Below are positions 22,329 to 32,963 of a stretch of DNA of 43,539 bases, piece by piece (position 1 is the stretch's first letter; each line of letters starts with the position of its first letter). Source of the stretch: Nemertoderma westbladi (Eukaryota; Xenacoelomorpha; Nemertodermatida; Nemertodermatidae); the NCBI GenBank assembly GCA_032718475.1, contig JAUCBJ010005210.1, forward strand, positions 1-43,539. The letters run 5' to 3'. The position numbers and the translations under genes were made by a program. A model generated the notes under the pieces. That model searched no databases. It worked only from the letters and a program-made list of their open reading frames with translations, and was not told the origin of the DNA.

Positions 22329-22738
22329 TAATATGTTAAATCCGTCGAGAATGGAAGGGGGAGACTAATTGTCCACCATGATTGGTTGCACTTGTTATTT
22401 TACTAAACAATTTAATTTTACAGGATTATCAGCTTTTCACTTAACCACTTCACCGAGACTGGTAGCTTATACAACTGTAGAATATTTAAATTATCCAATG
22501 GAAACAAAAAGACTTGGTAATATACGTGGATTTTAAGTCTACTTTTATTCATCCTGTCCCTGTGATGTTTGTATGTGAAAGAGCCGAATATTATTTGATA
22601 CCAGTGCTGTGTAGGAGAGTGAGTTTCAGATTATGCTATTCCTTATCTGATAAATCAGATACCTGAAATATACCAATATTTGCCTAACAACTCAATAAGC
22701 CATGCCGGACCTGAATTGAAAAATGTTTGTTATCAGGA

Positions 22739-22930
22739 CTGCTACGCGTAGCTACGCGTGCACCTACGCGAAGTGCTACGCCGTAGTTTTAAAATACATA
22801 AATACATATGCGTAGTTCCAAAATACCTACGCGTAGTTTTAAAATGCCTACGAGTGGTTTTTAAAAAGGCAGTAAGTCTGGCCCTACCGGTAAATGACAG
22901 CAATTGAAGTTACAAACTACGCGTAGGTCG
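22739..22930. repeat. CTACGCGTAG palindrome cluster, right
   Basis: Contains CTACGCGTAGCTACGCGTG and further ACGCGTAG words alternating with TTTTAAAATAC. It mirrors the cluster at 19218-19290, suggesting the LINE landed inside a pre-existing array of this palindrome. Confidence 0.7.
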
Positions 22931-23004
22931 AAAAGATTTACCCCTGGTAACGCTTGGCTACACCAGTCAGGAGTCAGCTGGTACTAGTCACCGGGCATCA
23001 GCCA

Positions 23005-23017
23005 CCCCCCCCCCCCC
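23005..23017. repeat. C13 tract
   Basis: Homopolymer of 13 C. The exact length is uncertain. Confidence 0.8.
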
Positions 23018-23085
23018 TCCCTATAGACTTACACCAAGGAAAATAAATTAGTGATCATTAATGTGTGCCAAGTTGTAACCTAGGA

Positions 23086-23240
23086 TCTAAGTTCGTCCAT
23101 AGGATCTAAGTTCGCGTCTAGGATCTAAGTTCGCGTATAGGATCTAAAGTTCGTTTATAAGAACTAATTTCGCGTCTAGGATTTACTTTCGTGTATAGGA
23201 TATAATCTACGTTAGCCTATATGATCTAAGTTCTAAGTTT
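23086..23240. repeat. Minisatellite, about 21-bp unit AGGATCTAAGTTCGCGTAT
   Basis: About seven degenerating copies of (T)AGGATCTAAGTTCG with CGTCT/CGTAT linkers. Isolated copies reappear at about 23755 and 23802. Confidence 0.8.
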
Positions 23241-23939
23241 GGACAAATCGTTGAAATATTTCAATGAAAAATATTAATTGTTGAGAAAATAATTATTAGG
23301 GTTAAAAAGGCTTTTTCTCAGACATCAACAATATCCACTCCCAAACTTGATATCATTAAATTAAATATGGACGGGCCATATCGTAACATATATTATCTCA
23401 GATTGATATATTGCCAAATACTTGTGAAATATAATTTGTCAACATATGGCCTTGACTTTCCACCACATGCAGCACTGTACATATACTTCCTTTCCTATAC
23501 TGTACAGGCCTACAGTACAGCTGTGACCCAAATATACATATGATAATAAATATTTCTTTATAGGCCTACTTATTTTTGAACAGTTAATATAATACGCTTT
23601 ATTTACCTCACGTACCACTGATAACATTTATTTTTACCGTGCGAATGAGGTGAGCGAGGTCAATAAGACAAGAACAAAAATATAAAATAAATAATAAGAA
23701 GATAATCTTGAGAAAGGTTATTTTTTGTTTATGTCAAAGTTCAATCGCATGTATAGGATCTAAGTTCTTACCAGAATCTATGTTTACCAATCATCATAAT
23801 GAGGATCTATGTTCGCTAGGAAGGCGCAATTTTGTGTTTGTCTAAGCTTTGGGTGAGATATAAAAATTATTGCTCACCACTAAGTATGAGGGAGTTGAAA
23901 CTAACTCTGTTTCAATTGTCATGATGCAATCTCATTAAC
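23241..23939. other. Non-coding stretch
   Basis: Holds the second copy of the 60-bp dispersed repeat (23368-23427) and stray minisatellite units near 23755 and 23802. No gene recognised. Confidence 0.45.
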
Positions 23940-25802
23940 CTTTATCGGGGAGGTGTCCTACCTGAATAATACTAGGACTACTACTAGGATCGGCATGCTG
24001 CATTGCAGCTGCATTTTTAAGAATGCTGTGCCGGCTTGTCAACAAAATTGCACCGCCACAACTCCCTATCACCCATGACATTGGCTAGATCATCTGCATC
24101 TTTAAGGCCAGTGTCCTTTAAGATGCGTCTCAAGAAAGTCATGGGCTGTCCACCATGCTTATTCACTCCATGAGGCTGCCAAAGTACAAGATTATGCACT
24201 GGCTGGTCCTCACGGCGAAAGCAATGTCCTGCAAAGCGGAGGCGATTTTGTTCTAGTGTCAAGCTTGGGGGAACCAATGAGACACCTCCAATGTTATATA
24301 GTGTCTGGTTGGAGATGTGTGCATTGTACTTGACACAATGAACCCGGCGTAGCATTCTTGTGAATGTGCCATCCAGAGATTTGGTGTCCTCAGCAGTTAG
24401 AGCCCAGCATGGATTCCCGTAGAGGAGTACTGGAACTACTGCTGCTCTAAATAATCGGACCTTAAGTTTCCGATTAATTCTCGGTGACTTCCAAATCCTG
24501 GAAAGCCTATTCAAGGCTGCCCATGCCTTTCCCTTACGTATTCGAAGGTCCTCACCTGACTTCCGGATCCATGATCCCAGGTAACAGAAGTCGTCCACAT
24601 GCTCAAGCATACCATCCTTTGAGCTTATGCTCATCCGATCAGAGACTTGCTGAGGACTTTCAAAGTTAACTGTCTGAATTTTGGTCTTTCTGGAGTTAAT
24701 AAAAAGACCAACACTAGAAGCAGCATGTTCTAATGAGCTGAGGAGCCGTTGGACTCCCTCTAATGATTCTGAGAGTACTCCTAAGTCATCAGCAAAGTCT
24801 AGATCAGTTAGGTACTTGGCAGGATTTCCTCGACTTCTGGAGCCAGTAGGTGGAGTTATCATCACCCCATCATCATTATAATGATCTAAGGACATGCGTA
24901 GAACATAGTCAACCACAATAATGAACAAGAATGGTGCAAGTGTGTCTCCTTGGAGGACACCCCCATAACACTTCAAATGGTTCTGTGTCACCGTCAACAG
25001 TAGACACAAATGTTGTCGAACCATCGTATACTGATCTGATTGCTGCAATAATTTCATCAGGAATCCCATATAATGAAAGTATGCTGAACATACGTGAGCG
25101 AGAGACTGAATCAAAGGCCTTGAAGAAGTCAACAAAGATAACAGCCAGATGCCTGTCTTTCTTTTTTGATAACTCTTCAATTATCCTTCTAAGTGCCAAA
25201 ATGGGCTCCATGGTCCCACGACCTTTACGGAACCCATTCTGATTTCCACGGAGCAGTCTCTCAATGGGATCCCTGATGCGATTTAATAGAATCCTATTGT
25301 ATAGCTTTGCAGCAATCGAGATCAATGAGATTCCCCGAAAAGAACCATAGAGTGTTAGGTTGCCCTTCTTGGGAACTGGCACCAACTTATTTGTTTTCAT
25401 TTCTTGTGGGACTCTTGTTGTTCGGTACATGTCTACTATGATGGGATAGATGAGCTTTAAACACTCAGGTATTTTAAAGACCTCAGGGGGAACACCATCT
25501 ACTCCACTGGCACGATTGGTCTTAATGCTCTTTGCAGCAGCCTTCACTTCTGCAAAAGAGATATCGCCAATGGGAATATCTGGGAGTACAGACTCAGACA
25601 CTTTTACTTCTATAAAGTTGTCAGGCAATACCCTGTCATTATTGAGGAGCTTTTCAAAGTGGGCTTTCCAACCATTGAGGCGATCGGCTGGTGATTCAGC
25701 CTTAACCTTGGTGGTTGGTTGGCTTTTCCGCCCAGTAAGCAGATTGATCGATTTCCATGCCTGGGATGATTGCTTTATCGGGGAGGTGTCCTACCTGAAT
25801 AA
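23940..25802 (-). mobile_element. RTE-like LINE insertion E with 30-bp target-site duplication
   Basis: The 30-bp direct repeat 23940-23969 and 25773-25802 (CTTTATCGGG...CCTGAATAA, identical) brackets a minus-strand LINE. The 3' end lies at 23970, with a short (TAG)n-type tail; the 5' end is truncated at 25772. Perfect target duplications of this length are the mark of target-primed reverse transcription, so this is a relatively young insertion and the reference copy for fragments A-D and F. Confidence 0.85.
24017..25772 (-). pseudogene. RTE-like LINE ORF: RT plus C-terminal region, one frameshift
   Basis: Reading down from 25772, the frame gives QAWKSINLLTGRKSQPTTKV, then LNGWKAHFEKLLNND, TNRASGVDGVPPEVFK, LVPVPKKGNLTLYGSFRGIS, NQNGFRKGRGTMEPILALRR and VIFVDFFKAFDSVSRSRM. 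Near 24962 one extra G in a G5 run shifts the frame. The second segment (25180-24017) continues GGVLQGDTLAPFLFIIVVDY, LDFADDLGVLSE (catalytic Asp pair intact), GLFINSRKTKIQ, YLGSWIRKSGEDLRIRKG and ends NFVDKPAQHS, stop. Without that base the RT to C-terminus would be one frame. The N-terminal endonuclease is missing through 5' truncation. Clade: RTE-like by RT motif style; other clades are possible. Confidence 0.82.
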
Positions 25803-26450
25803 AGACTCTTGATATACTGTAAGGTGTATAAGGTTGAATAATATTGGAAGACGGTTGGACTGTGACATAATGACGAAGGCTAAATATTAAAAGCTAAAAA
25901 ATTCTGGCTACAGTATCTTCCGAGACGTGTGTAATGGACGGATCAAATTTAATATACTTTGATTATTATTGTTATAAAATACCTAAGGTGTTCTAGGACT
26001 AGATGGTAAAGTAATTTACTGGGAGGAAAAAGGTATCTTTATATTTTTTCAAAAAACTGTTTATTCCAAACATAGACCTATACGTCTACTAGAGTATGAG
26101 ATGAAGCGTAAATCGCAAAGTTTATATAAGCCAATTTTGTCTCTAGTTAAAACAAAAATATTACATTAAAAAACCATCCGGCGGCGTCTAGATAAAACAT
26201 TTAACATTAAACAAGGTGTAAAATTAGTGATGTAAAGTTGTCAACCGATCCACACTTAACGTTTCTAGATGTATTTTGAGCATTTAATAAAACTAACAAA
26301 AACATTTCCTGTAATTAAGTAATTTACTGCACATCTTCACTGTATAGTATTAGATGTAACACGTTGGCCACATAATATACAGTGTAATATACAACAAGTC
26401 ATTATATTGATTCAGATACATTAATGTGTGGTGTTGGTTTCAGTATAGGA
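25803..26450. other. Non-coding, AT-rich
   Basis: No gene or repeat family recognised. Confidence 0.45.
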
Positions 26451-26454
26451 TAGA

Positions 26455-26577
26455 CATATGGCCACGGTGGCCATATGTTTGCAAAAGTAACAATATGGCC
26501 CAAAAGTTACTCTATGGCATATTATCCCTACCGCCCACCATATGGCCACCTACCTAGGGACCAGTAGGCCATATGGT
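26455..26577. repeat. CATATGGCC palindrome cluster
   Basis: A perfect 23-nt palindrome (26455-26477, CATATGGCCAC-G-GTGGCCATATG) followed by further ATATGGCC/GGCCATAT words near 26493, 26540 and 26568. Confidence 0.75.
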
Positions 26578-26601
26578 TACCTATAATATCCATATATATA
26601 T

Positions 26602-26657
26602 AAATGTTCTTATCTCTCTCAAAACCAACCATACGTTTGAGAGAGATAAGAACATTT
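26602..26657. repeat. Perfect 22-bp hairpin with 12-nt loop
   Basis: Arm 26602-26623 (AAATGTTCTTATCTCTCTCA...) pairs without mismatch with 26636-26657. The loop is ACCAACCATACG. This size is that of a short pre-miRNA-like stem or a fold-back element. It lies about 180 nt upstream of the hammerhead ribozyme. Confidence 0.85.
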
Positions 26658-26835
26658 TTGTAAAGATAAATCCCAACCATTTTAGTACTTAGGCCAAAAT
26701 TAGCAAGAGTATAAAATCAGTTAAGATTATTTAGTGTTGCTAAGGAAATGATTGTGTATTTGATCTGGAATTCAATACTATTTTGTTTTTGTGTGTGTGT
26801 GTTTTGCTGGTTTTTGGTGTAGTTAGTTAGATTAA

Positions 26836-26891
26836 CATGTGTCCTGCACGGGTTAGTGTAGCTGATGAGCCAAATCCCGGCGAAACACATG
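26836..26891 (+). ncRNA. Type III hammerhead ribozyme
   Basis: All conserved core positions are present. Helix III: CATGTGT (26836-26842) pairs with ACACATG (26885-26891), 7 bp. Cleavage triplet GUC, with C17 at 26843, so the cut is predicted between 26843 and 26844. Helix I: CTGCAC (26844-26849) pairs with GTGTAG (26856-26861), 6 bp including one G-U; loop GGGTTA. Core CTGATGA at 26862-26868. Helix II: GCC (26869-26871) with GGC (26879-26881); loop AAATCCC. Core GAA(A) at 26882-26885. Loop I GGG can pair with loop II CCC (and UU with AA), as natural hammerheads need for activity at low magnesium. The RNA would self-cleave. The open ends are in helix III, hence type III. No surrounding element was recognised. 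Confidence 0.88.
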
Positions 26892-27589
26892 CGAAAAATA
26901 AATAAAAATATTATTCCATAATTATTTTAAAATTGAAGAAAACATTTTTGAGAACAATACTCAAGGGTTGCGTTAAACCCGAAAATTTTCAGAAAATAGT
27001 AGCGATTTTTAAGTGACTGAGTGGTTTATATATATTTTTTGAAGAAATATAATTTAATGTAATTTTTTATATTATATGTATATATATATATTATATATCT
27101 ATATATATATATATTTACCTACCTATATTTAATGGGAGATGAACTCTGGTGGATGGATGGTCAACTTAGGTGAATAGATAACATTCCCAACTGTAGGCTA
27201 GTTGTTATATGTACATACACAGCACTAGCACAGCACACAGCAGTAGAGGGGCAGTGGGCGCCCCCCTGATGTGGTCAATTAGGCTCCTTTTTCCAAAGTA
27301 ACAACTCAATATTTACAGACACTGCTAAAGAAATGCCAGGCATTATTGGGTAATGAATGAGACAGGGAATAGTGTCCAGAACAGGGTGTATAGATGGAGT
27401 ATGTCTCCATCTACACATGTTTTTGTTTGACACAGGCCTGGGCAGGGATAATGTGGATTCTATCTGGTCTGGCGGTCTAGCACTAATGGAACTTCAACAC
27501 AGTTTGCCTTGCCAGAGGGGAGTTTTTCAATATAGAATAATACCACAGTATGTTATCCTACCAACGTTTACACCCCCCCCCCCCCCCCC
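26892..27589. other. Non-coding; AT microsatellite and C17 tract
   Basis: TATATA-rich simple sequence at about 27049-27115 and a C17 run at 27573-27589. A-rich DNA (AAATAAATAAAAATATT) directly follows the ribozyme. No gene. Confidence 0.5.
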
Positions 27590-30177
27590 ACCCTAGCCCT
27601 CTCATGGTTCCCCTCATGGGGTATAGAAACTCGCGTGGCCATGGTCAGGGTCCCCATCTGGCTGTCCATGGAGAAGGAGTGAGTATAAACTTGCCAACTT
27701 GCTAATTCAATACCCTTGGTGTTACTGTCAGTAACATCCAAGTTCAACAACCCTGTCTGGTTACCTTTGGGTAGTGTTCCAGCAAAATTAAGAACATCCT
27801 CCCATCCACGGATAGAAACAAATCTAATGTCCTGTCCGTATTTGTTAATAAAATATTTAATAATGCATCAAAAATAAATTGCAAGTAGCGGGGGTTGGTG
27901 GAGGTTAGAAGGTCTTGGTATAAAACCCGCACTTGCAATTGCTTACTTAAACTTTCAAACCCCAACATTTTTTGGGCACTGGAATTTCCCCAAAGTGGAT
28001 GAGGTATGGCACCCGGAATTGAACAGTCCTCCATTAATTGCCAAAAATGGAAGGGAAAAGAATTGACCCAGGGTACAAATGAAACAGACTTAGTTGGTGT
28101 AGTGGCTACTAATTTTTCCAGCCATCTCTTAAATCATGCTGGTGTATCAACTAATGTCCCCTTCGCTGTAACAGTCCCATCCCATGGTTCAGAAGAACAT
28201 GGCCAGGGACCATCTTTTTCGCTCAAAATCAAAAGAAAGACTCAACAGACCACTGTCTGTCTGAGGAACAGCACCTGCGGGGGTCATGGCTGGTGTCATT
28301 ATTAAATACACAGGTATTCATGGCAAAATCTAGATCGTCTGTGAAATCTAGAGGTTCTTGATAAATTACCTCTACTTCCAGGGCCAAGTTACAATACACG
28401 TCACCAATGACGTCATCATCACTCAGAAGCTCGTCACGTTCTGTAGTCGGGTTCGCCTCATCTTCCTGTAGAGGAACAATGAAACTTCCCCGATCTAGAG
28501 AACATGACTGCCAGTGTTTATGGCAAAGTGCAGCTGGGCCTTACTTGCAGGGTTGCATAGTAAATGCGGGACACCTCCAAGCTGCCACCCTTTTGCACCT
28601 CACCCCACTTTCTAAGGTTTCTGCACATTTGAATGTATTATTACGGAGTTCACTAATAAAGGGAAGCTGGTGTGTAAGCTGGTGTGTGGCACATTTAACT
28701 TTTGATTGGCCACCCATTGATTGTAAAGTTTGATCCCTTAAAAGGGAGCCGTCTACAATATATATGGTCATATAGACAGCGAGAGACCATTTCTGCAGTA
28801 TGTTAGTCACCAGTATTGGCGACTTTGTTGGAGTCTTGTTAGACTCTATACCGGACATTAACCCCGAAAGGATATGACTGGTACATAATGCCGGTGGTAG
28901 AGGATGAAGTGGCAAGGAAGCGTAATTGCCAGGTATTAATATTGTTTACTAATATTAATTTGGCCGGGTCAGATGGAGTTGCCAAGGCTGGTTGTGGTCT
29001 TTCTTTTGTCCACAAAAGAATCAGATCAACTTCAGTTGATATGGGAACTTCGGAGTAAATTCCAAAATGTTTATGGATGAAATATTTGAACGATTATCAA
29101 TTTGAATGCTTTGCATTCTATTTATCTGACTAAAGATAGTAGCCACTTGCTTCTGCACTGGCTGCTGCACTGGCACTGCACTCTCTATTGATGGGATGTT
29201 ACATAATATTTCATGAATTTGTAAATCGGTTGGTCGGTTAATTAATGGCATTTGTAATACTATTTCTTGAGGCTGTAAAGGGAGTATTATACTTAGACAA
29301 ATAGCGTAGCAGATGGCCACACTATTTGAAGTCTCCATCATTGACTGAGTTTTGTAATGTTTTCCAGACTGTATCTATGTTTAGCGAAATACACGAACAA
29401 AGGTACAGTACCAAGTGGTTATTATCAGTACCAAAGGCGTAGAGCCATAGATAGCTGTCACAATGTTGTATGTTTGGAATAATTTTCGGCCACAGTCTCA
29501 TTTAGGACGAGTTGGACTGGACCGAATTTTCAACTACAGGTACCTATTACTACTTCAGGTATGTTTGGGTGTTTGTTAGGTGGTTCAACAACCGCATCAC
29601 CCTGGTCATCCAACAAAAGTGCAGGTGACTGAATGCGGTTGCAAACCACATTCCCCAAAGAAACTTGCTCCAAAACCTGATCAATCTGATCATCATGAAG
29701 TGATCCAATATGTTCCTGCTGATGTTGCTGAATTTGTTCCAGATTAGGAACAGTGACAGTCCCTAACTGGTCACGTAGTGCCAAAGCACTTGATAGAGGT
29801 TCTACAGTACCTTTGGATAGGGTGGAGAACAGTCCCTGTGTATACTGCAAAAGTTCCCAAAGGTTTAAGCAAATTAATATATTGCTCCATTGTCTGCTCA
29901 GACAACTGACTGTTATTTACAAGATTGTAAAGTAGGGCCAGGCAATCTGGGTGAGTTTGGAGCAATAATGATTCTACCTGTCCAACTCTCTTGTCTGTGA
30001 CATCAAAATGTCCAATCAGTCGAGAGAGTGCAGCTGGTCATACAGGAATAGGCTCCCTACTTCTCCCTCATCTGATAGGTGTGGGAAGCGTATCAGGCAG
30101 CTGTCCGAAACGTTCTCATAACAAACACTGCAGCATTTATTGATTTGTCGCTTTCGTTTTTTTGGTACGAAAGGCAT
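27590..30177 (-). pseudogene. Unrecognised multi-frameshift protein (possible DNA-transposon relic)
   Basis: A series of minus-strand open segments in different frames appears to be one decayed protein. It begins at ATG 30177: MPFVPKKRKRQINKCCSVCY, FPHLSDEGEVGSLFLYDQLH (stop near 30016), then LIGHFDVTDKRVGQVESLLL, YNLVNNSQLSEQTMEQYINL, then a Gln/Leu-rich helical stretch ending IPEVVIG (29550). After 29341-29021 and 28915-28541 comes a Cys/His-rich block (C-x9-C-x7-CP-x6-C, then LCHKHW) and an acidic stretch ERDELLSDDDVIGDVY (about 28420). Further on, YGQDIRFVSIRGWEDVLNFA, GLLNLDVTDSNTKGIELASW runs into the C17 tract. I do not recognise the family. The basic N-terminus and Cys/His cluster suggest a DNA-binding protein of a transposon, but introns cannot be excluded. 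Confidence 0.35.
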
Positions 30178-31753
30178 TTTAAATTTGGAATGGATTTAGA
30201 TAGACCCTTCACCACAGATAATCAGATTTAATATTAAACTTACAGCAGGCCTGCGTACACTTATATTTGATAAGGTAATTAAACAACAAACAAAGAAAAA
30301 TTAACCCAATTGATCCATATCCTACAGTATAAACATACATTAACATTTACAAATAAACATAAACATTTAAACATTAACAATAAACATTTTGTAAACATAA
30401 ACAATAACAATAAACATAAACATTTACAATATTTAATTAAATAATTTATATAATTATTCAGTTGAATATTCTATATATTCAGTAAGAAGTTGGAAGTTCC
30501 ACGCTTGTCCCACAGCAGACTTTCAACAGAGTTTCAACAGGATCGTCGTGGAAATCAATCTTTGATTGAATGGACTGTTTAATGATGAATATATCTGAAA
30601 AGTAAATAAAATTAATGTAAACGATTAAACGATGGTGGTAAAGTAAAAGGATATTTAGGCCTAGTTAAGGATTAAAAGGCAGTACCTATTGTATAATGAA
30701 AGTTAATTTACATGTACAGTAGGTAGGCCTACAGTACATACTGTAATTTATTATTGGCGTCTTTAAATAAAATGATTTCCGGCTAATTGAGTTGACGTAA
30801 TTCGAAGGGAAAATGTTGTTCCCAAGCCGTCTCTAATAGATATTTTAATTGATAAGATAATTACCCTACAGTTTGTTGTGTTGATGATAAGTATAATAAC
30901 ATTACGTGTTATAATGATTTATTTATTACTATCAGACTGTACTAACGGTATCACTTTATTAAGCAGTAGAGCAGTCCATTTATACTGGGTTCGGGGTAGT
31001 CGCTTATTTTTCCGTGACGAATGATCAAAGTTTCGGTTTAGGTCAACTTCCAGAACTTCCTTACAAACACTGTACTGTATGATTATTAAGCGCGGAAAGA
31101 AAAAAAATATTGCACAATACAGTATTTATATACTGAATAAATTATTATATATAAAAGGTGTTTAAATATTAGACAACATCTATAATACATATATTACCTG
31201 AACTGTGAACTATAAAACTATACAGGTTAATTTCATCTGTATCGCAAGCTTATACCATACAGTATGGGACCGTGTACTTCAATTAACAAAATCTAATAAT
31301 TTTCACGATATTTTTTACCCGTTGAAATTGTCATTTATGATATAAATTATAATTTTCTATATATACAGGAATTAAAAATTATAATACACACATACTGTAT
31401 AGCATGAGTACAGTATGAGTTTATATTTAGTGAAACTATTTTTCAGTGTAATACCACCTACACCCACATGTGTGTAATTATTAAGATAAGGTAGGGTTTG
31501 GTGATACTGTTCAAGCAAACATAAGGTGATCAACAAACCTGTTTGTTACTGACCATGGACCGTGCGATCATCTCATCTCTCTGTGACAACAATAATTGTT
31601 CTACCGCAGTGCAAAATACAAAATTTATATAACTATTATATATATAATGTTAGTTCTTAATTAAGGTAGTAAAGAACAAAGCTACATGTGAGGTATATCG
31701 GGAAATGGGGGATGAAAATTCATTTGCTGCTCCTGTTGACTTAACGACAGATT
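30178..31753. other. Non-coding, very AT-rich
   Basis: No gene. A degenerate ACAATAAACAT simple repeat runs over about 30337-30430, and short AT repeats lie around 31620-31650. Confidence 0.5.
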
Positions 31754-32963
31754 AGATATGAAAAATACAAGGATAAAAAGAAGGAAACTGCGAAAACAAC
31801 GGTGAATAGCAAAATTGCTGATAAGGTGGTCGAACTCATTAATTCTGTTAATGAAAATAATAACGTTCAAGAAGTGTTTATGTCAAAGAATAAGTTGCCT
31901 TCCTTTGTGATACATTCATATGAACAATTAATTGATATGCGCCAATGTGTACTGTCTGAGGATTGTGTTGTTGGTATTGACAAGACATTCAACCTCGGTT
32001 CGGCCTATATTACCACTATGGTCTACAGAAACAATACCATAGTTCGCCGTGATGATCACCAGCAACATCTAATTTTTCTTGGACCAGTGTACTTAAACTA
32101 TGATTCTGATTTGGAGACATATAGTAAGTTCTTCAATTATGTCAAAGTCAAGTTATCAGACGATCTTACTTTTGAAGTTAAGTGGGGTTCAGATCAGGAG
32201 AATAACTAAGGCGCTCAAGACAGTTTTTTCATATTCGAAGTTATACTTATGTGCAAAGCATATGAGGGAAGAAATTGGTCGATATTTGAGTGATAAGGTT
32301 GGCTGCAAGGTTAAAGATAGAATTGCTGTATTACATCATTGATATTTGGAGACAATGGTTTGGTAAACAGTAATGATAGAACCGAGTTTGATTTGAAGTG
32401 TCAGGGTCTTGATGTTTATCCAGCATTTAAGACCTATTTTAATACATATGTTGCTGACCCTTCCTCTGTTTCAGTGCATATGTCTCCCAAATCTAGAAGG
32501 AGAAAGCCCAAAGCTATGGACAAACAACTCATGTGAATCTATAAACAACATAATGAAGCTATCCACCAACTGGACACCACAACCACTGCCTCAACTTGTG
32601 GAGAAGCTCAGTAATATTTCTTCGGTTCACATGCATGATCTACGTCAGCGTCGGGTGTTGTATGATGCAGGAAATTATGTATTATTGGCTTCATTTCGAA
32701 AGTTCCAAGTCGAGAAAAGTATCTGGTTCTCGATGAATGAGGACAAAAATAAGTTTTTTTTCGATGACTTTATCAAGAAGACAACTAAGCTAAACCAACC
32801 TCGGCTGGTATCATCCTTGAAACAGGTCAATTTTAGTATGCCACCCATTAAAGGTGTTGCTAGGTAGCCAGGGCAGCATAAACTTCCAAGTCGTGTTGAG
32901 AGACTTCCAAGTCGTGTTGAGAGAACTGTGAGTAAACCAAAGAACAAGAAACTCAAGCAATAA
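31754..32963 (+). pseudogene. MULE-like transposase pseudogene
   Basis: DDE transposase of the Mutator-like superfamily, by motif order. RYEKYKDKKK opens the readable part. CVVGIDKTFNLGSAYITTMV has the first Asp (31979-31981), FLGPVYLNYDSDLETYSKFF follows, and VKWGSDQE holds the second Asp (32192-32194). After a frameshift near 32205 comes LYLCAKHMREEIGRYL (the CxxH of MULE transposases, 32250-32261). After shifts near 32340 and 32500 comes LWTNNSCESINNIMKLS, with the last acidic residue at 32535-32537, then LPQLVEKL. One stop (TAG, 32865-32867) precedes a basic tail LPSRVERLPSRVERTVSKPK with an internal 21-bp duplication, ending at 32963. All three acidic residues survive, but at least three frameshifts make it dead. 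No terminal inverted repeats were identified. Confidence 0.7.

Noticed and set aside
28006-28305. 99-codon plus-strand ORF
   Set aside because: It overlaps the minus-strand coding-like cluster and shows no domain; treated as a shadow.
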